Shown: positions 24,453 to 33,885 of the stretch, piece after piece
Layout of the letters: each line of letters begins with the position of its first letter
How positions within the stretch are numbered: the first letter of the stretch is position 1
Assembly (NCBI GenBank): GCA_049115715.1
Contig: JAGDZQ010000025.1
Location: 124,001-188,000, forward strand
DNA from: JAMZMI01 sp049115715
GTDB lineage: Bacteria > Bacteroidota > Bacteroidia > Cytophagales > Cyclobacteriaceae
Direction: 5' to 3'
Length of the DNA stretch: 64,000 nt
Notes under the pieces: generated by a model
Database searches by the model: none
Seen by the model: the letters and a program-made list of their open reading frames with translations, nothing else
What the model was told of the DNA's origin: nothing
Made by a program: the position numbers and the translations under genes

Positions 24453-25429
24453 TCTTGATGCTGAAATTGAGGTGCGAAGTTAGGGCGAATCTTGAAATAT
24501 TGATCATACACCGCACTCGAAATCTCGTTGATTCTTTCCTGAAGTCCATCGAGGTATTCATGCAATCCAAACTTAAAAACATCGTTTATATCTGCGTATT
24601 CTATATCAGCACGCAAGTTTCCAATTGCTTTCTCCACCATGTTTGAATATCCCTTCTTCTCCTGTGATATTTCATGAAGACAGTCTTCAGCTCTTATGAG
24701 ACAAAAGAGAATGGATCTAGGGAAATCACGATCTAAAATCAAGTATTCTGCAATTGATGTTGGTGTGATCTTTCCGTACTTTCTTCTGTAGGAATTAAAA
24801 CCGCTTACGGATTTCAATAAGGCGGCCCAATGCAAAAAATCAAGAGGAGATCCTACTTCGTCCGCTGAAGGAAGTAGAAAGTGATATTTAACATCCAAAA
24901 TTCTAGAAGCCTTATCTGCTCTCTCAAGGTACTTTCCAAGATTGGTAAAAAACCATCCTTGGTTTCTTGATACAGTGTCGAACGCTATTCCGGTTAAGAG
25001 CTGAAGTTGATATTTGATTTGCTTAAATGTATCCTTAGGATCCTCTTGTTTCCAAATTTTCTTCTTGCATCCTTTTTGGACATAATAGTGAAGCTCATTT
25101 AGTACCTCCCAAGTTTCTTTTGGTATGTTTTCCCTTACTATTCGTGCATTCTCACGGGCTTTTTGGATAGATGATGCAATCGAGTTTTGGTTACGTTCGT
25201 CGAATGCAAGAAAACGAATTGCATTTTCACGGGTAAAAAATCTTCCATATAGCGATATAAAAAACTCCTTGTCACCAGTGGCCGAAATAAGCGGTTCCCA
25301 TTGCTCTTTCATGCCTACAGGAAGGTCTATAGATAGATTGAAGTTTACATCTATAAATCTGGAATAATTTTCGGCTCGTTCCGTATACCTACCTAGCCAA
25401 AATAGTGAATCTGCAACTCTGCTTAACAT
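24449..25429 (-). CDS. Alpha-E domain (DUF403) protein
   Basis: This 326-aa all-helical protein begins with the family signature MLSRVADSLFWLGRYTERAEN and has further conserved helical motifs (WEVLNELHYYV, RADKASRILDVKYHFLLP). Alpha-E proteins accompany circularly permuted ATP-grasp enzymes and are predicted to bind or help modify peptides; no biochemical role is settled. It lies 11 bases after the ATP-grasp gene and overlaps the Anbu start by 4 bases. Confidence 0.93.
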   Translation of the reverse strand: MLSRVADSLFWLGRYTERAENYSRFIDVNFNLSIDLPVGMKEQWEPLISATGDKEFFISLYGRFFTRENAIRFLAFDERNQNSIASSIQKARENARIVRENIPKETWEVLNELHYYVQKGCKKKIWKQEDPKDTFKQIKYQLQLLTGIAFDTVSRNQGWFFTNLGKYLERADKASRILDVKYHFLLPSADEVGSPLDFLHWAALLKSVSGFNSYRRKYGKITPTSIAEYLILDRDFPRSILFCLIRAEDCLHEISQEKKGYSNMVEKAIGNLRADIEYADINDVFKFGLHEYLDGLQERINEISSAVYDQYFKIRPNFAPQFQHQE

Positions 25430-25440
25430 ACTTCTAATTA

Positions 25441-26871
25441 TTATTCATATAAAACCCAGGTATCCTTACTTCCTCCTCCTTGTGAAGAATTCACCACTAG
25501 AGAACCTTCCACGAGCGCAACTCTTGTGAGTGCTCCCGGAATAACTTCGACAGATTCGCCAAACAAAGCATACGGCCTTAAATCAACATGGCGTGGAGCA
25601 AAACCTTTCTTAGTTAATGTGGGAACCGTAGACAGGGACAGGGTCGGTTGAGCAATGTAATTTCTAGGGTTGGCTTTAATCAGTTTTTTGAATTTCTCAT
25701 GTTCTGCCTTACTTGATTTAGGGCCTATGAGCATACCGTATCCGCCTGCAGCATTGGTCTCTTTCACAACTAATTCAGAAATATTATCAAGCACGTATTT
25801 CAAGTCGCTCTCATCTCCGCATAAATATGTAGGTACATTTTGTATAATGGGATCCTCACTTAAATAGTATTGAATGATCCGAGGTATATATGCGTAAACG
25901 GCCTTATCATCTGCCACGCCTGTTCCAGGTGCATTTGCTAGTGCGATATTGCCCGCTTTATAAGCTTCGAAAATACCAGGAACTCCAAGCATGGATTCCT
26001 TATTAAAAACCGTAGGATCCATGAACGTATCATCTATGCGCCTATAAAGTACATCGACTTGACTTAATCCCTTGGTTGTCTGCATCCATACTTTGTTCTT
26101 TTCTACAATTAAGTCCTGTCCTGTAACCAGCTCCACTCCCATCTGCTGGGCAAGGTATGAATGCTCAAAGTATGCTGAATTATAAATACCTGGGGTCAAA
26201 ACAGCTACGGTTGGGTACTCCTTATCACTTAGACTTTGCAACATGGCCAGTAGCATATTTGGGTAGCCCGAAACTGGTCTTACCGCCAGATTGGCAAAAA
26301 GTAATGGGAAGGCCTGCTTTATTATCTCTCGATTCTCTAGCATATAAGAGACGCCAGATGGACACCTCAAATTATCCTCCAACACGAAAAAATTTCCATG
26401 ATCATCTCTCACAATATCACTCCCTGTAATGTGACACCAGATTCCCTTAGGAGGATTGAGTCCGATACATGGCTTGAGAAAATCAGGACTTGAGAGAATT
26501 ATCTCTTTGGGGATTATTTTGTCCTTAAGAATTTTCTGATCGTGATAAAGATCGTCTATGAATAGATTGATTGCATTTATTCTTTGTTGCAACCCCTCTT
26601 CAACTACTTTCCATTCTTTACCACTTATAATTCTTGGAACGATATCAAGATGCAGAATCTTTTCAACCCCTTTATTGTCATGGTAAACATTAAATGTCAT
26701 ACCCATTGACATCTGAGCTTTATCAGTTGTATGTTGTAGCTGATGTAATTTCCGTAAAGAGAAATCTTGCATATTGGACTGAAAATCCAAATATGAAGCC
26801 CTGCATAGTCCCTCAGAATTGAACATTTCATCGAAATGTTCTTGAATTTGATAGTGATCAGTCGATAACAT
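25441..26871 (-). CDS. Circularly permuted type 2 ATP-grasp protein (DUF404/DUF407)
   Basis: This 476-aa protein matches the circularly permuted ATP-grasp family: the signature GIWCHITGSDIVRDDHGNF is followed by VLEDNLRCPSGVSYMLENR and later LVVKETNAAGGYGMLIGP, the ATP-binding Gly-rich segment. ATP-grasp enzymes form amide or peptide bonds by acyl-phosphate intermediates. It is the first gene of the Anbu operon; its product may modify a peptide later handled by Anbu and the transglutaminase. The substrate is not known. Confidence 0.93.
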   Translation of the reverse strand: MLSTDHYQIQEHFDEMFNSEGLCRASYLDFQSNMQDFSLRKLHQLQHTTDKAQMSMGMTFNVYHDNKGVEKILHLDIVPRIISGKEWKVVEEGLQQRINAINLFIDDLYHDQKILKDKIIPKEIILSSPDFLKPCIGLNPPKGIWCHITGSDIVRDDHGNFFVLEDNLRCPSGVSYMLENREIIKQAFPLLFANLAVRPVSGYPNMLLAMLQSLSDKEYPTVAVLTPGIYNSAYFEHSYLAQQMGVELVTGQDLIVEKNKVWMQTTKGLSQVDVLYRRIDDTFMDPTVFNKESMLGVPGIFEAYKAGNIALANAPGTGVADDKAVYAYIPRIIQYYLSEDPIIQNVPTYLCGDESDLKYVLDNISELVVKETNAAGGYGMLIGPKSSKAEHEKFKKLIKANPRNYIAQPTLSLSTVPTLTKKGFAPRHVDLRPYALFGESVEVIPGALTRVALVEGSLVVNSSQGGGSKDTWVLYE

Positions 26872-26999
26872 GCTTTTTTGATTTGTTCATAAGCCCTGAG
26901 ATAACTTATTATCAAATTAGCAACTAATTACATATAAACAATCATTTCATTCATTAAATAGGTTGAAATGATATGATTTTCAAACCAAAAAGCACTTTA

Positions 27000-27016
27000 T
27001 GATGAATTTTTCATCA
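27000..27016. repeat. Small palindromic hairpin, downstream of a TolC-like gene
   Basis: A perfect 7-bp stem TGATGAA / TTCATCA with a TTT loop lies 57 bases past the end of the TolC-like gene. The central 13 bases ATGAATTTTTCAT recur at 58436-58448, again just past a TolC-like gene. Confidence 0.4.
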
Positions 27017-27072
27017 AATTCAACTTAAATATTGAAAGTATAGGGCTTTAAAAACTTATGAAGTTATCAGTA

Positions 27073-28290
27073 CTACTGACCTAAATCAAAGCTTGACATC
27101 TCAGAAGAAAGAGCGTTGATATAGGGTTCGTCAGAGAGGGTTCCTTGCTTATGAAGATGCATCACATACTTCATGTAGATATCAGAATCAAACGTCAGGT
27201 CTTTTTCCTCAAGAAAAAGATCATACTCTGCTAATTTCCGGTAGGCTTTGAATCCGTTATTACCGGCATTTATCAGCTCTCTGATTTCACCTAGCTCTTC
27301 CTTTTTCTCATCGATTAATTCACTTTGAGAAAGAAGATCTTTAATTCTCAACTCATCAATATTCTTTTGCTGACGTTCTTCTGCTACAAGAACCTTGTAG
27401 TCTGCTTTTTCCTCAATTAGCTCTAGCTCTCTACGCTGAAGGTCGGGTTTATTGGAATTGAAAACTGGGATTGTCACCCCAACTTGAAAACCAACGTGAT
27501 CGTCAAATGCTTTGCCTCTCTCCGTATCATACTCAGCTTGAATAAACCCTATGTTGCTAAAAGCTTCAGCTTTCTTAATCCTCAAAATAGTTTCTTCTTT
27601 CTCTATTTTCTGGAGTTCAGAGATTTGAAGCAAGCTGATCGTATCATTGGAAGAACCTCCTAGCAATGTCTTGATTTGAGCTGAAGTGATCCATCGAAAG
27701 TCATTGCAATCGGGAAGTCCTGAGAACCCGCTTTCTGAAAAAATTTGCTCTAGGACAGCCCTTTTCTGTTCTAGATTTGCAATAAACAACTCCACTTTGG
27801 TAATCTCCTGCTCCATATCAACCAAGTCAGAAAAATCAAATTGTTCTGAGACCATGATACTTTTTATTTCTTTTAGAGCCTCGAGATAGTTATTTTGAAT
27901 CGTGAGAGACTTGAGCACATAGTTTGTCTCAATCAAAAGCTCATATCTCCTTAGCAGGACCTTATCAATCGTTTTCTTTCTTTCGAAGTTTTGTTGGCTT
28001 TGAAGTACTTTTCGGTAATCTCTATTTGCAAGTATCTCAAGCGGATTAAGAAAACTTAGTCTTAGTCTGTAATCTTCTAGGGCTATTTCCCTGTCGTTGG
28101 ATCGAGCTCTAAAATCAAGCTCTCTCAACCAAGGTGAATTGAATTTATGACTATTGAGATAATCTTCTCTTGCAAGTACCTGAGTCATCTCTTCTTCACT
28201 CAAAGGCTTTGATAGCACGTCCTCTACAGAAACCTGAGCGTAAATCAATCGAGAGACAAAGAAGAGGACTAGTGTTATTTGTAGCCTCAT
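27073..28290 (-). CDS. TolC-like outer-membrane factor of the DUF4956 operon
   Basis: This 405-aa protein has a signal peptide (MRLQITLVLFFVSRLIYAQ) and long Leu/Glu-rich helices in two halves (about 80-190 and 230-350), with a strand-like region near 265-280 (VGFQVGVTIPVFNSN). This is the helical-hairpin and barrel-strand alternation of TolC-family proteins, though shorter and divergent. The ATG overlaps the HlyD gene stop by 4 bases. Its likely role is as outer-membrane channel for the HlyD-like protein encoded next to it; homology is weaker than for the 58-60 kb TolC protein. Confidence 0.65.
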   Translation of the reverse strand: MRLQITLVLFFVSRLIYAQVSVEDVLSKPLSEEEMTQVLAREDYLNSHKFNSPWLRELDFRARSNDREIALEDYRLRLSFLNPLEILANRDYRKVLQSQQNFERKKTIDKVLLRRYELLIETNYVLKSLTIQNNYLEALKEIKSIMVSEQFDFSDLVDMEQEITKVELFIANLEQKRAVLEQIFSESGFSGLPDCNDFRWITSAQIKTLLGGSSNDTISLLQISELQKIEKEETILRIKKAEAFSNIGFIQAEYDTERGKAFDDHVGFQVGVTIPVFNSNKPDLQRRELELIEEKADYKVLVAEERQQKNIDELRIKDLLSQSELIDEKKEELGEIRELINAGNNGFKAYRKLAEYDLFLEEKDLTFDSDIYMKYVMHLHKQGTLSDEPYINALSSEMSSFDLGQ

Positions 28291-29300
28291 TCGAAACCTT
28301 TAGGATAAACAAAAACCTTCTCTCCGTTGAGAAACTTATTATTTCTTGAGATATTGATGAAGACTTCTTGACCATAGTTTTTGATTCCATGTGTCGTCTG
28401 AAGTTTCTCTGGAAAATCTGTAATTCTGGCTCCCAACTCTATCACTTTTCCCTCGATGCTGTAGAGTCTGTTCTCCGAGACCACACTTACATCATCTCCT
28501 GGATTAATTGGATAAGAAATCGATTCATTCATATATGCCTTGATCAGAGTAGGTCTCTTCTCATAAATAGACAATACTGCCTTATATGGAGGAACCAGCT
28601 CATCCAATTGCACACCTAAAGTGCCTATGATTCCATCAAATCCCGCCACCCTAATCAAGGAGATGTATTCATTCTTTAAGGAAAGAAGCTCTCGTTCTAC
28701 AAGCGATATTTCTCGCTGAATCAAATCTCTCTCGTCCTCCGAACGAATGTATAGACGTTGTACCTCCTTGGACTGATAGTTCTTTACACTTTCTATTTCC
28801 TGATTGATGGAACGAATTTTAAGCAAAGCCAAAGAATCGACATATGAGGAACCAGTCCCGTTTTCAACAAAAGCATTGAGTTTTTTCGACACAGACTTTT
28901 GCTGGCCAAGTCTGGTTTCAAGTTCGGCAAGATCCAATCCCAGTCTATTGATCTTTCCTTCGGATTCAATTTCGATGAGTGCTTTTCTACTTCTGTATTC
29001 TTGTTCTGATTGTATGATTTGTGATTGAAGCCTTTCCAGCTCATTCGTCTTACGATCAATATTGAGTGATAAGTCTGGTCTGGAAACCACCAGTAGCGTG
29101 TCTCCCTTCTCAACTTCCTGCCCGGGAACAACTTGAATTCGCTCAATAAGCACCGGTTTTTGATACGAGATAGAAGTAATCTGAGATTCTACGACTGCAA
29201 CCATCGCTTCGGTTCTGCTGCGATAGTTCAATGAAATCACGGCTAAAAAAACAATAAGAACCAACCAAACGAGCAACAAGACATATTTTCTCGCCATCAT
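28287..29300 (-). CDS. HlyD-family membrane-fusion protein
   Basis: This 337-aa protein has one N-terminal membrane helix (VLLLVWLVLIVFLAVISL), then a lipoyl-like half (VLIERIQVVPGQEVEKGDTLLVV), a long coiled-coil hairpin (about 75-205), the second lipoyl half (GFDGIIGTLGVQLDELVPPYKAVLSIYE) and a beta-barrel end. This is the periplasmic-adaptor layout. It overlaps the DUF4956 gene by 4 bases and the TolC-like gene by 4 bases. The operon carries no ABC ATPase, permease or RND pump, so the inner-membrane partner may be the DUF4956 protein. Confidence 0.85.
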   Translation of the reverse strand: MMARKYVLLLVWLVLIVFLAVISLNYRSRTEAMVAVVESQITSISYQKPVLIERIQVVPGQEVEKGDTLLVVSRPDLSLNIDRKTNELERLQSQIIQSEQEYRSRKALIEIESEGKINRLGLDLAELETRLGQQKSVSKKLNAFVENGTGSSYVDSLALLKIRSINQEIESVKNYQSKEVQRLYIRSEDERDLIQREISLVERELLSLKNEYISLIRVAGFDGIIGTLGVQLDELVPPYKAVLSIYEKRPTLIKAYMNESISYPINPGDDVSVVSENRLYSIEGKVIELGARITDFPEKLQTTHGIKNYGQEVFINISRNNKFLNGEKVFVYPKGFE

Positions 29301-29974
29301 AACTGCTCGTTTATTCTTTTCCTATTGATTTTCAAATCATCCACCCCTTCCAACTTCAACTCAGAAAATGCATCCTGGATGGTTACTCCATTCTTAAGCA
29401 TGATAGCAAAAGTATATCGTTCGGGTTTTTCAAATCGTTCGCGAATATCCTGAAGCTCTATGCTAGAGCTTATCTCTTCCAGCTTTTCTTGAAATAGTAA
29501 AAGGGCGTTTTTCTCGGCAATGCCACATTCTATTTCATAAAAATCTGCAACTGTTACTTTGTAATCGGAGAAATTGAGAACGAAAGCAGTCACACAAAAA
29601 AGCCCGGTACCAGCCACCGCAACTGCATAGCCATAAACACCAGTTGTAATCCCAACGGAAAGGGCCCCAAACATAAATATGATGTTTCGTGGGTTTTGAA
29701 TATTGGTTCGGAAACGAATGATTGCGACGGCTCCTATTATTCCAAAACCAACCGCCAGGTTATTTCCTACTGCCATCATGATCATTCCTGTAACCAAGGA
29801 ACTAAGGATCATGGCTTGAAATAGACTCTTAGAAAAATGATCACCTGCATAGGTGAATTTGTATGTGAAGGCCATCGTGGCACTTAGCACTAGAGCCAGA
29901 AGTAAGGAGTAGATGGCTACTTCAAATGAAGGATAATCGTAATATTTGTTTCCTTCTAAAAAGAGATCGAACAT
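29297..29974 (-). CDS. DUF4956 membrane protein
   Basis: This 225-aa protein has four membrane segments within residues 20-135 and the family's core motif GFGIIGAVAIIRFRTNIQNP, with the Arg-Phe-Arg-Thr after a glycine-rich helix, followed by a cytoplasmic domain of about 90 residues. In other bacteria DUF4956 proteins accompany VTC/polyphosphate-type and CotH-like proteins. Here it is first in a unit with HlyD-like and TolC-like genes, suggesting it is the inner-membrane component of an export path. The transported substance is unknown. Confidence 0.85.
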   Translation of the reverse strand: MFDLFLEGNKYYDYPSFEVAIYSLLLALVLSATMAFTYKFTYAGDHFSKSLFQAMILSSLVTGMIMMAVGNNLAVGFGIIGAVAIIRFRTNIQNPRNIIFMFGALSVGITTGVYGYAVAVAGTGLFCVTAFVLNFSDYKVTVADFYEIECGIAEKNALLLFQEKLEEISSSIELQDIRERFEKPERYTFAIMLKNGVTIQDAFSELKLEGVDDLKINRKRINEQL

Positions 29975-30219
29975 TCGGATATTTAAAAATTCAGCCGTTA
30001 AGTTAACAATGAATTAATTTCCGATAACATATAGATAATGTAAATATTAAAATTGAAAGATATTGTTTACTTCAACCAATTCGTAAAGAGTTGTACTTCT
30101 CAGATATAGCAAACGTATGTGAAATTCAAATCATTGATTTTCGCCCGTTTTTGATTGGACGATTATAGGTTCGGATAAACAAACACTGGCACAAACATTT
30201 TTTTTGCGAGAGTGACTAG

Positions 30220-30795
30220 TTACACCTCAGATGTTTGACCTATTTTTTCAAGAATACCCTCTATTTGAACCATGTGCCTTTCTTCGTGAGAGAGAATAAA
30301 ATCGAAACACTCTGGAAGATAAAATTTCACACTTTTTCCAAGAGCTGTAGGAACTTTAATGTTTTTAATATCGAGTAATCGAGCTTTCTTGATACGCTCT
30401 GTAAAGTTTTCTTTGTTTTTCAAATATCGGGAGATGGTTTCGTCTGGTAGATTAGAACTTGATATTGGCTCAAAAAACCTGAAGGTCTTCATTTTAAACT
30501 TCCTGCTTTTGCCTTTAGGTTTCATGGAATAGATTGACAGCCTTCCCATCAACGTTGTTTGCCTTCTTGAATCAGTTTCATTAGTCAATGGTCTTGCATC
30601 TTTTAGCGCTTTGTCAAAATTCGGAGCATAGCGCTCATATACCTGATTCAGATGACTCAAAACCTCAAGGATTGACCACTTGTCCTCCGATTCCTTGCTA
30701 TTTATCACACCTTCAGATAACTGTGCTATTTCTCCTGAAATGTAATTTCCAATGTGATTGGATCTTTGAATCAATTCCTCAAAATTAACTTCCAT
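30220..30795 (-). CDS. DinB-family protein
   Basis: This 191-aa protein shows the DinB four-helix-bundle pattern: a first His in the helix SILEVLSHLNQVYERY (about 45-60) and a pair in the last helix FILSHEERHMVQIEGIL, spaced as the three metal-binding His residues of the family. Family members include metal-dependent thiol transferases and stress-induced proteins. The ATG at 30795 is preferred over a TTG at 30819. The activity is unknown. Confidence 0.8.
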   Translation of the reverse strand: MEVNFEELIQRSNHIGNYISGEIAQLSEGVINSKESEDKWSILEVLSHLNQVYERYAPNFDKALKDARPLTNETDSRRQTTLMGRLSIYSMKPKGKSRKFKMKTFRFFEPISSSNLPDETISRYLKNKENFTERIKKARLLDIKNIKVPTALGKSVKFYLPECFDFILSHEERHMVQIEGILEKIGQTSEV

Positions 30796-30860
30796 TGTCT
30801 TAGTTCTTTGTTTTGACAAAAGTTCAAGTATTCTCTGAAAGAAAAATTGATCCAGATCAA

Positions 30861-31460
30861 TTAATCCCTTAAGGCTCTCAATCTGCTAAACGTCTCCGGT
30901 TTCATATTCAGGTAGCTGGCCAAATACTTTTGAGGAATCTGGAGTAGTTCGTCGGGGCACCTTTTCATAAAAACATCAAAACGTTCTTTGGCCGTAAGCG
31001 TCAACATCTCAACTTCTCTTTTGCCTCTACCAAATAAAATAGACTCCATGAAATCGATTCTCCATCGATTAAATTCTGGAAACAAATCAAAAAGCTTTTT
31101 ATAGTTTTCAAGGTTGATTCCAATTAGCCTTGAGGGAGTTAGTGCTTCCAAAAAGTAATCAGAGGGTTTTTGATACAAAAAGGAATCATAAACTCCGGAA
31201 AGCGAGCCTCCAAAGGAAAATCCAAGCACTACTTTTTCTCCTTTTCGATTGATCAGGTACATAGCCTGAACTCCGGACTGCACAAAGTAGAAATACTTTC
31301 CTACATTCCCTGCCTCCACTATAAACTCCTTGGTTGAAAATTCCTGAGATGCAAAAGTGGAATTAAGAAAGGCATAGGCCTCTTCGGAGATATTGATGTA
31401 TTTACCAAAACTTTGATCAAACAGGTTTTTATATGTCAGCATCGACCTTGAAAGAATCAT
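30861..31460 (-). CDS. Crp/Fnr-family transcription regulator
   Basis: This 199-aa protein has a cyclic-nucleotide-binding beta-roll (about 30-120, FIVEAGNVGKYFYFVQSGVQAMYLI...GGSLSG) and a C-terminal helix-turn-helix (KYLASYLNMKPETFSRLRALR), as in the short Bacteroidota Crp/Fnr proteins. Ligand and targets are unknown. Two ATG starts (31460 and 31442) are possible; the first is used. It lies 18 bases after the Rieske lipoprotein gene in the same direction and may be co-transcribed. Confidence 0.88.
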   Translation of the reverse strand: MILSRSMLTYKNLFDQSFGKYINISEEAYAFLNSTFASQEFSTKEFIVEAGNVGKYFYFVQSGVQAMYLINRKGEKVVLGFSFGGSLSGVYDSFLYQKPSDYFLEALTPSRLIGINLENYKKLFDLFPEFNRWRIDFMESILFGRGKREVEMLTLTAKERFDVFMKRCPDELLQIPQKYLASYLNMKPETFSRLRALRD

Positions 31461-31478
31461 TCAATAAACAAATCTCCA

Positions 31479-31895
31479 TCACAGCACGGTAATCACATTC
31501 TCATCTTCTGTAACAGACTTTCTGCTTAGAGGACGCTGAGCTGGACCTGATATGGGACTTCCTGAAGAGTTAAATATTGAATTGTGGCATGTGCAAGTTG
31601 CATTGGCACCAAACGACCAGTTAGTTGTGCACCCTGTATGGGTACATGCACTTGAAAATGCACTGATTGCTCCACCAACATTGACCAGAAGTAAAGTTTC
31701 ATTTCTAATCAAAAGCCATTGTCCTTCTGTTTGCAATTGACTGTATGGCGATTCTGTCAAATCAAATGTAAAGCCTACTGCACCATCACTATCGTCAGGC
31801 TTAGGCTCATCACCGCTACAACTTTCTATGCTCAACCCAAAAGCTGCCAATATGGTGGCTGCACTTGCACTTTTTATAAATTCCCTTTTATCCAT
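31479..31895 (-). CDS. Rieske [2Fe-2S] lipoprotein
   Basis: This 138-aa protein has a lipoprotein/Tat-like leader (DKREFIKSASAATILAAFG) with lipid-bearing Cys26, and a Rieske domain. Iron ligands are Cys84 and His86 (CTHTGC) and Cys101 and His104 (CTCH); Cys89 and Cys103 are placed for the disulfide found in high-potential Rieske proteins. It would carry electrons in the periplasm or on the membrane surface, but no cytochrome b or oxygenase gene is beside it. It is transcribed with the Crp/Fnr regulator and diverges from typA. Confidence 0.88.
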   Translation of the reverse strand: MDKREFIKSASAATILAAFGLSIESCSGDEPKPDDSDGAVGFTFDLTESPYSQLQTEGQWLLIRNETLLLVNVGGAISAFSSACTHTGCTTNWSFGANATCTCHNSIFNSSGSPISGPAQRPLSRKSVTEDENVITVL

Positions 31896-31984
31896 TTGAT
31901 TGCCATTACATTATCTCAATCCATATAGTTAATTAATAACATTCTTTTTATCAAGCTAAATCTCTTTTTGAATAGAAATGAAGT

Positions 31985-31992
31985 TAGCTTTG
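31985..31992 (+). promoter_or_regulatory. -7 box of typA
   Basis: TAGCTTTG fits TAnnTTTG, 19 bases before the typA ATG. A TTTG at 31967-31970 is too close for a canonical -33 element. Confidence 0.5.
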
Positions 31993-32011
31993 CGCTCTTT
32001 TATTAAAAAGC

Positions 32012-33790
32012 ATGACACAGATAAGAAATATAGCCATCATCGCTCACGTTGATCATGGCAAGACAACACTAGTTGACAAAATCATCTATGAGGCTCAAGC
32101 CAATGATGCCAAAAGGTCTCAAGATAACAACGAGCTAATTCTTGACTCTAACGACCTGGAAAGAGAACGAGGAATCACCATCCTCTCGAAAAATGTGTCG
32201 ATAAACTACAAGGACACTAAGATTAATATTATTGATACTCCTGGTCACGCCGATTTTGGTGGTGAGGTAGAGCGTGTATTAAGTATGGCTGATGGTGTTA
32301 TCCTTTTGGTTGATGCTTTTGAAGGTGCAATGCCACAGACTCGATTTGTTCTTGGGAAAGCGCTTGGTCTTGGATTGAAACCTATAGTGGTTGTAAACAA
32401 GGTCGATAAAGAGAACTGCCGCCCGGACGAGGTGCATGAAGAGGTTTTCGACTTGATGTTTAATCTGGATGCTACTGAAGAGCAATTGGATTTCAAAACA
32501 CTTTATGGTTCTTCTAAGCATGGCTGGATGAGTCATGACTGGAAAAATGAAACTACTAACCTTGAGCCTCTACTTGATACAATTTTGGAGGTGATCCCAT
32601 CTCCTCCACAAAATGAAGGTGTTTTGAGGATGAAGATAACATCGTTGGATTTCTCTGCATTTACTGGAAAGATTGCGATCGGAAGAATTCATCAAGGATC
32701 TATAAAAGTTGGGCAAAGTCTTGGATTAACCAAGAGTGACGATACTATAAAAAGAGTAAGAATTAAAGAGCTTCATGTCTTTGAAGGGCTAGGTAAAAGA
32801 AGTGTAGAAGAGGTTGGCTGTGGAGATATCTGTGCTGTAACTGGTATTGAGAACTTTGACATTGGCGATACAATCACTGATTTTGATAATCCTGAGCCTC
32901 TTGAAAGAGTTGGAGTGGATGAGCCAACGATGAACATGCTTTTCACAATTAACAACTCTCCTTTCTTCGGAAAAGAAGGAAAGTTTGTAACCTCGAGACA
33001 CTTGAGGGATAGATTGATGAAAGAAATCGAAAAAAACCTTGCTCTTAGAGTAGAATCAACAGATAGCGAAGATAAATTTCTTGTATATGGACGTGGCGTT
33101 CTTCACTTGTCAGTTTTGATCGAAACCATGAGACGTGAAGGCTATGAGCTACAAGTAGGTCAGCCTCAGGTTATTTACAAGGAAATAGACGGGCAAAAAC
33201 ATGAGCCAATTGAGCACTTGGTTATCGATGTTCCGGAAAATGTCTCTGGAAAGGCGATTGAGCTTGTGACCAAAAGAAAAGGTGAGCTTACTATCATGGA
33301 ACCGAAAGGTGATATCCAGCATCTGGAATTCAACATCCCTGCAAGAGGTTTGATCGGACTAAGGAATCAAGTATTGACAGCAACTGCTGGAGAGGCTGTT
33401 ATGACACATAGATTCAATGGATACGAACCTTTTAAAGGTGAAATTCCAGAAAGGTTAAATGGATCATTGGTTTCTATGGAAACAGGTCCTGGGACTTCTT
33501 ATTCTATAGACAAACTTCAGGATAGAGGAATATTCTTCGTAGCTCCTGGAGATGAACTTTACGTAGGTCAGGTAATAGGCGAGCATTCTCGCTCTAATGA
33601 CTTGGCTGTAAACGTTCAAAAAGGAAAGCAACTGACTAACATGAGAAAATCAGGAACGGATGCCAGTATGAAAATTGCTCCTCCTAAAAAGTTCTCATTG
33701 GAAGAGGCACTTGAATATATCAATAAGGACGAATATGTGGAAGTTACTCCACTGTCATTGAGAATGAGAAAAATCTCTTTCAAACCTTAA
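32012..33790 (+). CDS. typA: Ribosome-associated GTPase TypA/BipA
   Basis: This 592-aa translational GTPase helps 50S ribosome assembly at low temperature and under stress. G-domain motifs are AHVDHGKTT (11-19), RGITIL, DTPGHADFGGE and NKVDK. Then come the domain II beta-barrel, EF-G-like domains III and V, and the C-terminal TypA-specific domain with RSNDLAVNVQKGKQLTNMR. The length is normal. It has its own -7 box and a terminator behind it. Confidence 0.97.
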   Translation: MTQIRNIAIIAHVDHGKTTLVDKIIYEAQANDAKRSQDNNELILDSNDLERERGITILSKNVSINYKDTKINIIDTPGHADFGGEVERVLSMADGVILLVDAFEGAMPQTRFVLGKALGLGLKPIVVVNKVDKENCRPDEVHEEVFDLMFNLDATEEQLDFKTLYGSSKHGWMSHDWKNETTNLEPLLDTILEVIPSPPQNEGVLRMKITSLDFSAFTGKIAIGRIHQGSIKVGQSLGLTKSDDTIKRVRIKELHVFEGLGKRSVEEVGCGDICAVTGIENFDIGDTITDFDNPEPLERVGVDEPTMNMLFTINNSPFFGKEGKFVTSRHLRDRLMKEIEKNLALRVESTDSEDKFLVYGRGVLHLSVLIETMRREGYELQVGQPQVIYKEIDGQKHEPIEHLVIDVPENVSGKAIELVTKRKGELTIMEPKGDIQHLEFNIPARGLIGLRNQVLTATAGEAVMTHRFNGYEPFKGEIPERLNGSLVSMETGPGTSYSIDKLQDRGIFFVAPGDELYVGQVIGEHSRSNDLAVNVQKGKQLTNMRKSGTDASMKIAPPKKFSLEEALEYINKDEYVEVTPLSLRMRKISFKP

Positions 33791-33819
33791 GTTCAGTTAA
33801 AATATCGTGAAATATTAAG

Positions 33820-33842
33820 AGAGGCAATTAGCCTCTTTTTTT
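33820..33842 (+). terminator. typA terminator
   Basis: A 6-bp stem AGAGGC / GCCTCT (33820-33825 and 33831-33836) with a 5-base loop is followed by a run of T residues, about 30 bases after the typA stop. Confidence 0.8.
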
Positions 33843-33885
33843 ATACGTACTTTTTTTTTATTTTAGTGGTATAAAGAATACCGAT

